Source of the DNA: Planctomycetota bacterium
GTDB taxonomy: Bacteria; Planctomycetota; Planctomycetia; Pirellulales; Thermoguttaceae
Direction: 5' to 3'
Length of the DNA: 5,118 nt
Assembly: GCA_023397045.1 (NCBI GenBank)
Contig: JAEWUR010000418.1
Coordinates: 1 to 5,118 of the forward strand
Shown here: in pieces, positions 1-5,118 of the stretch
Numbering within the stretch: position 1 is the stretch's first letter
Layout: each line of letters starts with the position of its first letter
Position numbers and translations under genes: made by a program
The notes under the pieces: model-generated
The model's input: the letters and a program-made list of their open reading frames with translations, nothing else
The model's database searches: none
Told to the model about the DNA's origin: nothing

Positions 1-710
1 GCGTAGAGCCAGCCCGAGCAGGCCGCATTCAAATCGAATGCCGGGATGGTTGGCAGGTTGAGCCGATCCTGAAGGATCGCGGCCGTCGATGGCATGGCCA
101 CGTCCGGCGTGGTCGTGGCGACGATGACGGCGTCGATGTCTTTCGCGGGAATCTCGGATCGGCCAATCGCATCGAGCGCGGCGCGATAGGCCATCGTCGA
201 GGGTTTTTCCTGCTCGCCGGCCCAACGACGCTCGCGAATTCCGGTGACCTGAAAAATGTACTCCGAATTGATCTCGGGAAAGCTCTTGACCAACTCGTCA
301 TTCGACACAACCCGATCGGGCAGATAACTGCCGAAACCCAAGAATCCGACGGGATCGCCGCGGTAGGTCGGTGCGGCCTTTCTCGGTTCCGAGGCTGCGT
401 GAATGCTTGGCGACTCGACTGCGGCGGCCGGCGGAATCCAATCGTGCATGGCCGGATCATCCGTCTCGATCTCCATGATCGGATCGGTCAGCAGCAACGT
501 CTCGCCTTCCAGGTGGAATCGACGGATGACCTGGCCGTCGCACGGCGCCTGGAAATCGAACACCGACTTCGCACTGTCAATCTGGACGAGGGTTTGGCCT
601 GACGTGAAACGGTCGCCTTCCGACACCTGCCATTCGATGATCGTGACTTCGACCTCGGAGGCGCCTTGGGCGGGCAAATACAACGGCATCTTGAACAATG
701 TGGACTCCAT
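1..710 (-). CDS. Lipoyl domain fused to FabH-like beta-ketoacyl synthase III (3' end outside window)
   Basis: The reading frame is open from ATG at 710 to the window edge: 236 full codons with no stop, so the C-terminus is missing. Residues 1-85 form a biotinyl/lipoyl-type domain. Lys48 (codon 569-567) sits in IDSAKSVFDF, the hairpin turn where lipoyl domains are modified, with the upstream VSEGD and downstream APCDGQV strands typical of the fold. It lacks the MKM of biotin carriers, so lipoate is the more likely cofactor. Residues 86-119 are an Ala/Pro-rich linker like those in E2 proteins. From about residue 120 the protein resembles the FabH N-terminal half: GFGSYLPDRVVSN, TGIRER, VATTTPD, then FDLNAACSGW with the expected catalytic Cys231 (codon 20-18). 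The His and Asn that complete a KAS III active site would lie outside the window. Inferred role: condensation of an acyl group received from its own lipoyl arm, charged by the adjacent E1. The domain assignments are firm; the reaction is inferred. An acyltransferase or other domain further downstream cannot be excluded. Confidence 0.88.
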   Translation of the reverse strand, partial: MESTLFKMPLYLPAQGASEVEVTIIEWQVSEGDRFTSGQTLVQIDSAKSVFDFQAPCDGQVIRRFHLEGETLLLTDPIMEIETDDPAMHDWIPPAAAVESPSIHAASEPRKAAPTYRGDPVGFLGFGSYLPDRVVSNDELVKSFPEINSEYIFQVTGIRERRWAGEQEKPSTMAYRAALDAIGRSEIPAKDIDAVIVATTTPDVAMPSTAAILQDRLNLPTIPAFDLNAACSGWLY

Positions 711-2851
711 TAACCCTCCCGAGTCATTTGATCGACGGCGGCCTCGATCCTGAGGCTGTTGGGCCGGCTGCATTGCTCCAATTCCGGCGCGAATGGCACC
801 GGCAGGTCGGGCGACGCGATCAACTGCGGCGGACATTTCAGTACGCCGAACGCCTCGCGGCAAACGGCCGAGATCACTCGATCGCCCAGGCCTTGCGTCG
901 CTCCCGACTCCTGGACGACCAGCAGCCGACCGGTCTTACTAACCGATTCCAGAATCGGATCGAGATCCATCGGCTGAAGAACGAACGGGTTCCAAACCTC
1001 GATCGAGCGAGAGCTGCGAACGGCCACGGCGAGCGCCTCATGGACCATCGCGCCGAAGGCCACGACCGTCAGGTCGGTCCCTTCGGAATATCGTCTCGGC
1101 CGCCAGATCGATTCGAGGTCTCCGTCGAAATCGATCTGCCCACCCTTGCTCCAATAGAGTTGTTTGTGCTCGAACACCAAGCAGGGGTTGGGGTCGTAGA
1201 AGCCCGCGACCAGCGCCTCGAACGTCTCTTGCGCGGTGGCCGGATAGAGCAATTTCAGACCGGGGAACCGCGACCAGAGCCCTTCGAACTCGCCCGAATG
1301 GAACGCGCCCATCGTTAAACCGCCGCCGCACGGCAATCGAAGGAGCATCGGAGCAGGCTGGCCCGCACGATAATACCACGTCCCGGCGTTCAGTCCGATT
1401 TGCGTGACCGCCTCGGTCGAGAAATCGGCGAACTGGAACTCGTAGATCGGCAGAGCGCCGGCCTGCGACGCGCCCAAACCGAAGCCGACCGAGCCCGATT
1501 CGCAGATCGGCATGTCGATGACTCGCTCGGCGCCATGTCGTTCGATCAGCCCTTTGCAGGTTTTGAAGGCCGAGCCATAAACGCCGACATCGAGCCCGAA
1601 TAGAAACGCCCGGGGATTGTTCTCCAAAATGTAATCGAGGGCGCGCCCGACCGCCTCGCCGTTCTTGATCCTCGGCGTGGCGTAGGGCTTAACTTTCTGG
1701 ACGCGCGGTTCGGCAAACACCGTCATCCGATTGCCCGACGGCGTGGGTCGCGGAACGGCCATCGCTTGCGACAGCGCCGAACGGACTTCGTCCTCGACCG
1801 CGCGTTCCATCGCCTCGACCGCATTTTCCAACATGCCGCAATGCTCAAGGACTTTTTGCCGGGCGGCGATCAACGGGTCGCGGCGTCGCCATTCGTCCTG
1901 AAGATCGGCCGGCACATAGTCGCCCTTGTCGTAGGCGGCGTGGCCGTAAAGTCGGAGGCATTGGCATTCCAGGACGATCGGCATCGACGAACTTTGCATG
2001 GCCTCGAGTGCGTCGCAAATCGTCGAATAGACCAGCCATGCGTCGGTGCCGTCGATCGTCTTGCCCGAAATGCCGTAGCCGCGAGCCCGATCAGAGAGTC
2101 TCTGGCAGTTGTATTGCAGTTCGGTGGGCGTGGAGAACGAGTAGTGATTGTTTTGGATGAGGAACACGACGGGCGTCTTTCGCACGGCCGCGATGTTCAT
2201 CGCCTCGTGAACTTCGCCGGTGCTGCTTCCGCCGTCGCCGATGACGACCAGCCCGAAGGCGTCCTCGCCTGCCTGCCGGGCGGCCCAGGTGGCGCCGACG
2301 ACGAGGCTTGGCATCTTGCCCAAGTGCGAGATCATCGGGAATCGCCTCGCGGCCGCATCGCCGTGGTGGGCGTTGCCTTCACGAGCGTGCGTCGGGCTGT
2401 CGGCATTGGCCATGTATTGGCAGAGCAGTTGATGGGGCGTCGCGCCCAACAACAGATGGCCGGCGAAGTCGCGATGCAGCAACGACACCGGATCCAACCC
2501 CGGCCGAAGCGGCATCGTCATCCCGACGGCCGTCGCTTCGTTGCCGGCGCTCATCGTCACGGTGCCTTTGACGTAGCCCTTCTGGAACAATTCGAGCAGG
2601 CGTTCTTCCAGCCGACGCGAAAGAAGCATCAAGGGATAGCCAAACGCGTAGAACTCGCCCGGCGACATGCGATGTGGAAACCTCGCGATGCCGGACGAAT
2701 CGCGATGCGCGTCATCGATGCGTCGGGTCGCGCCGTCGCGAATCAACGACCCGTCGGACGCCCGTCGTTCATGATCAAGAACATGTCCCGATCGGCCGAA
2801 TGCCCAGGCATTCGCCTCTTGGATATCTGAAAGAGAAGCCAAGAGCTGCAC
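710..2851 (-). CDS. Single-chain thiamine-diphosphate-dependent 2-oxoacid dehydrogenase E1 (alpha-beta fusion)
   Basis: The 713-residue product joins both E1 subunits, which are separate polypeptides in most branched-chain and acetoin dehydrogenases. The alpha half spans about 62-365. It has the ThDP/Mg motif starting GDG at 205-207 and ending NN at 234-235, the HRD segment at 126-128, and His304 in RLYGHAAYDKGDY, matching the conserved E1-alpha active-site loop. The beta half spans about 390-713. It has Glu451 in PICESGSVGFGLG, the position of the Glu that contacts the ThDP aminopyrimidine, then EFQFADF, GGGLTMGAFHSGEFEG (His518) and FPGLKLLYPAT. The expected reaction is decarboxylation of a 2-oxoacid and reductive acylation of a lipoyl domain. 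Overall resemblance is to the branched-chain 2-oxoacid type, but the substrate cannot be read from the sequence. The GED motif of E1-beta reads GLD (419-421). The start is uncertain. The longest frame begins with GTG at 2851, with an in-frame TGA six codons upstream. TTG at 2842 has AAAGG (2855-2851) eight bases upstream, which fits better. ATG at 2668 is where family similarity begins. The gene is coupled to the following lipoyl-KAS III gene by a TAATG overlap. Confidence 0.93.
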   Translation of the reverse strand: MQLLASLSDIQEANAWAFGRSGHVLDHERRASDGSLIRDGATRRIDDAHRDSSGIARFPHRMSPGEFYAFGYPLMLLSRRLEERLLELFQKGYVKGTVTMSAGNEATAVGMTMPLRPGLDPVSLLHRDFAGHLLLGATPHQLLCQYMANADSPTHAREGNAHHGDAAARRFPMISHLGKMPSLVVGATWAARQAGEDAFGLVVIGDGGSSTGEVHEAMNIAAVRKTPVVFLIQNNHYSFSTPTELQYNCQRLSDRARGYGISGKTIDGTDAWLVYSTICDALEAMQSSSMPIVLECQCLRLYGHAAYDKGDYVPADLQDEWRRRDPLIAARQKVLEHCGMLENAVEAMERAVEDEVRSALSQAMAVPRPTPSGNRMTVFAEPRVQKVKPYATPRIKNGEAVGRALDYILENNPRAFLFGLDVGVYGSAFKTCKGLIERHGAERVIDMPICESGSVGFGLGASQAGALPIYEFQFADFSTEAVTQIGLNAGTWYYRAGQPAPMLLRLPCGGGLTMGAFHSGEFEGLWSRFPGLKLLYPATAQETFEALVAGFYDPNPCLVFEHKQLYWSKGGQIDFDGDLESIWRPRRYSEGTDLTVVAFGAMVHEALAVAVRSSRSIEVWNPFVLQPMDLDPILESVSKTGRLLVVQESGATQGLGDRVISAVCREAFGVLKCPPQLIASPDLPVPFAPELEQCSRPNSLRIEAAVDQMTREG
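714..720 (-). promoter_or_regulatory. Ribosome binding site and TAATG coupling for the lipoyl-KAS III gene
   Basis: On the minus strand GGGAGGG lies inside the last codons of the E1 gene and is followed, three bases later, by TTAATG. The E1 stop TAA (712-710) and the next gene's ATG (710-708) share one base. This implies termination-reinitiation and near-equal synthesis of the two proteins, as expected for partners in a complex. The spacing is short for a Shine-Dalgarno site, which suits reinitiation. Confidence 0.75.
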
Positions 2852-2880
2852 CTTTCTACGAGGAGATCAACGACCGGGAA

Positions 2881-2895
2881 CGAGAGAACCTCTCG
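2881..2895. repeat. Small perfect inverted repeat in the E1 leader
   Basis: CGAGAG and CTCTCG flank a three-base AAC spacer, about 30 bases upstream of the candidate E1 start. It could form a short RNA hairpin in the leader or act as an operator half-site pair. It is short enough to be chance, and nothing nearby identifies a regulator. Confidence 0.3.
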
Positions 2896-3004
2896 CCCAT
2901 GGCCTTGTTTTCGGCGCAATGGTAGCAAAGAGGCCCGTTGGTGTCGGCGCTAAAACCGTAGAATTTGTGAAATCGCTGCGACCGGAAATGTCGCCGCATA
3001 TTAC

Positions 3005-3044
3005 CAAAACCTCCAGGAGCACCAAAATCGGCACTTCTGGAGGT
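3005..3044 (-). terminator. Probable intrinsic terminator of the HEAT-repeat gene
   Basis: On the minus strand the arm ACCTCCAG (3044-3037) pairs with CTGGAGGT (3016-3009). Two further pairs follow beyond one C-A mismatch, and a loop of about 13 bases closes the structure. The hairpin is followed by a run of four T (3009-3006). It starts about 50 bases past the TAG stop of the HEAT gene, as expected for a terminator. The T-run is short and the loop large, so termination may be partial. It suggests that the HEAT gene and the E1 gene are separate transcription units. Confidence 0.55.
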
Positions 3045-3095
3045 CATTTCATTGCGTTGACGACCCGCCAGTTCAGGTGGGAGGTATTTCTTCGG

Positions 3096-5057
3096 CTATT
3101 TTCCGGCAGCCTGCGCCTGGCCCAGAAGGTGCTTGGCACGATTGGCCAAGTCATCGGGAACCCCGGCGTCGACGACCTTTTGCATGGCGTCGGCAACCGC
3201 CTTCGGGTCTTGGCTGACCAGTTTGCCGGCGATCTTCACCGCGGCCGTGGCGGCGGCGTTTTTCAATTCCGGCTGGCCCAGATAGGAGACGGCCACGGCG
3301 ATCGAGTTCGACGACGGGATCCGCGTCAGGATATCGAGCGCCAGTTGCTTCTCCTGTTCGCGTTTGGCGGTTTCCATTACCGTCTTGAACATGGCCAACT
3401 TGGTTTCGGCGGGAAGTTGAAGCTGCCGTGCAATTCGGATGTAACCACGCAGCGCCCGGGTTTGATACTTGCCGTCCGGATCGTTCTTCACGATATCCAG
3501 CAGCGCCGGCGCCGCGTCGGCATTGAGCCAAGCGCCCAGCACGCGCGTCGCGGCGTCCTTGGTCGCCGGATTATCGGACTTGACGTTCGCGATGACGATT
3601 TCCAGCGCCTTGGGACCGCTCATCTTGCCCAACAAGGCAAGCAGGAAATCGCGATTTTCGTCCGATGCGCCGTTGATGCCCGCGGCCAATTTCGCCGCAC
3701 ACGCATCACGATCGCTCATGCGCAGAACGGCCATTTGGAGCGCCGATTTAGCGGCGTTCGTCTCGTTGGCGTTGCCCTGGTTTGCATCGAGGGCCTTGCC
3801 GGCCAACAGATCGATATCGTTGAGTTCCGCGAGGTGGCCCAACGCGGCCAGCGCGGCCAACCGGACCAACTCGTCGCCGTCGGCCAGCGCCTCGCGAACG
3901 GCGGGCGCCGCGGCCGCGATGCGTCGAACGGCAAGAATGTCGAACAGGATCGATTTCTTCTTGGCGTCCGCTCCGGCGAGCCGTGCCAGGATCGCCGCGT
4001 CAACCTCTTGGCCCGGCAGGTTTTTGAGACCGTCTTTGGCCGATTGAGCCACGGCGGCATCGCCCAATGCGGCGTCGAGCAAAATGGCCGCGGCCGAGGC
4101 GTCGCCGTATTTCGCCAGAACGTAAATGGCCGCCTCACGGACCTCGGGCGACTCGCTCTTCGCGGCAGCCATGACGGCCGGCGTCGGCGCGGGCTCCTGG
4201 CGGTCGGCCAGAGCACGCAGCAACAAGGCTTGGCGCTCCGGCGCAAGGTTCTTCAGTTCGTCGGTCAACGCGGCCGTGATGGCAGCGCCGGGAATCTGCC
4301 GGGCGTAGGACAGGCCGAGATCAAAATATGCTTGGTCCGGATTGCGCACTTGCGCCAATAGAAGGTCCTTGGCATCGCCCTGCAAGATGCGGAGACGTCC
4401 GCCCAACGCGGCCGTTTTCACAAAGACCGGAAGGTCCGTCTTGTCGACCGCTTCGAGCAATGCAACGGCCTCGGCCTTGCGGCCATCGGCGGCAAGCCGG
4501 TCAGCGCCGATAAGGCAACCGTCGGCAATCGCCTTCTGGGCCGGCGACTTTTTGGCCACAGCTTCTTGCAACGCGGCGGCGGCCTCGGGTGTCCCGATCT
4601 GACCTAGCGCGCCGGCGGCGATGGAAACGACCGTCGGATCGGCGTTGCTGAGAAGCCCCTTCAACAGGCCGGCGGCCTTCGCGTCACGGCGCTGTCCGAT
4701 CGAATCGATCACGCCGATCAATTGGCTGCCTTGAAGTTTCGTGGCAGCGTCGCGCAGGACGTCGTCGACGGCCGAATCTTGAATGCCTTCGAGACCGAAT
4801 CGGGCATAGACGTTCATGTTCTGATCGGGCAACATGGTCGCCAGCGCGGGAATGGCCGCTTTCGTGCCGATCACGGCCAACCGCTGCGAGGCTTTGGCTT
4901 TCTCGAAGTTCGTCGCGTTGGGGTTTTTCAGGATTTCGATCAACTCGGCCTCGGGTTTGGCCATGATCTCTTGCGAATTGGTCTGCGCCGAGACCACGGC
5001 AGCCGTCGTCGCAACGATAAGAAACGCTCCGATCCAACCGAATTTCAACATACGCAT
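3096..5057 (-). CDS. Exported HEAT-repeat protein
   Basis: The product is 653 residues from ATG at 5057. I chose this start because AAAAGGA lies eight bases upstream and because it places a classical signal peptide at the N-terminus. The frame also extends to a GTG at 5096, but those 13 extra residues would precede the signal. Residues 1-24 are a basic start (MRMLKFGW), a hydrophobic core and a VSA-Q cleavage site, so the protein is probably periplasmic. The rest is Ala/Leu-rich paired helices of the HEAT/Armadillo type, for example DPTVVSIAAGALGQIG (140-155), SPEVREAAIYVLAKYG (303-318), DELVRLAALAALGHLA (395-410) and NPATKDAATRVLGAWL (496-511). No enzymatic domain, haem motif (CXXCH) or second membrane segment is visible. 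Such solenoids act as protein-binding scaffolds, and related exported proteins are frequent in Planctomycetota and Verrucomicrobiota. The specific partner is unknown. Nothing ties it functionally to the E1 / lipoyl-KAS III pair beyond sharing a strand. Confidence 0.9.
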   Translation of the reverse strand: MRMLKFGWIGAFLIVATTAAVVSAQTNSQEIMAKPEAELIEILKNPNATNFEKAKASQRLAVIGTKAAIPALATMLPDQNMNVYARFGLEGIQDSAVDDVLRDAATKLQGSQLIGVIDSIGQRRDAKAAGLLKGLLSNADPTVVSIAAGALGQIGTPEAAAALQEAVAKKSPAQKAIADGCLIGADRLAADGRKAEAVALLEAVDKTDLPVFVKTAALGGRLRILQGDAKDLLLAQVRNPDQAYFDLGLSYARQIPGAAITAALTDELKNLAPERQALLLRALADRQEPAPTPAVMAAAKSESPEVREAAIYVLAKYGDASAAAILLDAALGDAAVAQSAKDGLKNLPGQEVDAAILARLAGADAKKKSILFDILAVRRIAAAAPAVREALADGDELVRLAALAALGHLAELNDIDLLAGKALDANQGNANETNAAKSALQMAVLRMSDRDACAAKLAAGINGASDENRDFLLALLGKMSGPKALEIVIANVKSDNPATKDAATRVLGAWLNADAAPALLDIVKNDPDGKYQTRALRGYIRIARQLQLPAETKLAMFKTVMETAKREQEKQLALDILTRIPSSNSIAVAVSYLGQPELKNAAATAAVKIAGKLVSQDPKAVADAMQKVVDAGVPDDLANRAKHLLGQAQAAGK

Positions 5058-5063
5058 ATTCTT

Positions 5064-5070
5064 GGTCCTT
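5064..5070 (-). promoter_or_regulatory. Ribosome binding site of the HEAT-repeat gene
   Basis: The minus strand reads AAAAGGA about eight bases before ATG at 5057, a good match and spacing for a Shine-Dalgarno site. It decides the start in favour of 5057 over the upstream in-frame GTG at 5096. Confidence 0.7.
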
Positions 5071-5089
5071 TTGTGTGAATGGAGAATTG

Positions 5090-5118
5090 CCCTCACCCTA
5101 ACCCTCTCCCGGCGGGAG
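5090..5118. repeat. Partial dispersed intergenic repeat (ccctcaccctaaccctctccc type)
   Basis: The tract ccctcaccctaaccctctccc followed by ggcgggag begins a palindrome: CTCCC (5106-5110) and GGGAG (5114-5118) around GGC. It resembles a short palindromic intergenic element I know from many GC-rich bacterial genomes, in which the second arm continues as gagaggg. The window ends inside the second arm, so its extent cannot be seen. It lies about 30 bases upstream of the HEAT gene start, inside its likely leader or promoter region. Confidence 0.6.

Larger units (their letters stand above)
2852..3095. other. Intergenic region between the HEAT gene and the E1 gene
   Basis: No convincing gene lies here. 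The short minus-strand frames that cross it (TTG at 2928 and one from 3047) show no recognisable family and no good ribosome site. The region holds the hairpin near 3005-3044 and, on the leader side, a small perfect palindrome CGAGAG-AAC-CTCTCG at 2881-2895 of unknown role. A promoter for the E1 gene should lie between the hairpin and 2851, but I see no clear -35/-10 pair. I looked for a thiamine-diphosphate riboswitch, given the enzyme downstream, and do not see its conserved core. Confidence 0.5.

Noticed and set aside
29..460. Minus-strand frame of 143 codons overlapping the lipoyl-KAS III gene
   Set aside because: It is an out-of-frame shadow, Pro/Arg/Ser-rich, while the true frame carries the FabH motifs and catalytic cysteine over the same bases.
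567..569. Lys48 as a biotin attachment site
   Set aside because: Biotin carrier domains usually have an AMKM context. Here it is DSAKS, and the neighbouring E1 calls for a lipoyl substrate.
1766..2830. Plus-strand open frame of 354 codons antisense to E1
   Set aside because: Its composition is dominated by Arg, His and Gly from the reverse of E1 codons. The minus-strand E1 has complete active-site motifs across the same span.
2852..3000. Thiamine-diphosphate riboswitch upstream of the ThDP enzyme
   Set aside because: The conserved CUGAGA and GAACCUGAUC-type core elements are not present in the minus-strand leader; only a small unrelated palindrome is seen.
2743..3047. Two short minus-strand frames (TTG at 2928, and one starting at 3047) in and beside the intergenic gap
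   Set aside because: They have weak starts and no family resemblance. One runs out of frame into E1 and the other starts inside or next to the terminator hairpin.
2919..4361. Long plus-strand open frame (480 codons) antisense to the HEAT gene
   Set aside because: It is Arg/Gly/Gln-rich with no recognisable family. It mirrors a GC-rich coding strand and lies opposite a convincing signal-peptide HEAT protein.
3096..5057. HEAT protein as a phycobilin-lyase or cytochrome-type component
   Set aside because: No CXXCH haem motif or lyase-specific residues are visible. The general secreted HEAT scaffold is the most that the sequence supports.

Overview
The window looks like part of a planctomycete-type genome. 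It is GC-rich, and it carries a secreted HEAT-repeat protein of a kind common in Planctomycetota and Verrucomicrobiota. A tract resembling the widespread ccctcaccctaaccctctccc intergenic repeat lies at its right edge. The taxonomic guess is an inference from protein style and base composition, not from a marker gene. All three real genes lie on the minus strand, so the window reads biologically from right to left.

Right part (3096-5118): a fragment of the intergenic repeat, then a gene for an exported, all-helical HEAT-repeat protein of about 653 residues. A hairpin followed by a short T-run, just past its stop, probably ends that transcript. A gap of about 245 bases follows, in which I see no convincing gene or promoter.

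Left part (1-2851): two translationally coupled genes. The first encodes a single-chain thiamine-diphosphate-dependent 2-oxoacid dehydrogenase E1, with the alpha and beta halves fused, most like the branched-chain 2-oxoacid family. Its stop codon shares one base with the start of the second gene (TAATG). The second gene is cut by the left window edge. It encodes an N-terminal lipoyl domain, an Ala/Pro-rich linker, and then a FabH-like beta-ketoacyl synthase III (KAS III) domain whose catalytic cysteine is just visible.

The main point of interest is this pair. In ordinary 2-oxoacid dehydrogenases the E1 acylates a lipoyl domain tethered to an E2 acyltransferase, which makes acyl-CoA; FabH then uses the acyl-CoA as a primer. 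Here the lipoyl domain is fused directly to the condensing enzyme. Two residues that bind CoA in E. coli FabH (Trp32 and Arg36) appear replaced by Tyr and Val. I infer an E1 / lipoyl-KAS III module that could pass a decarboxylated acyl group from lipoamide straight to the condensing cysteine without free acyl-CoA. The C-terminal half of the synthase and all downstream genes lie outside the window, so this remains a hypothesis.
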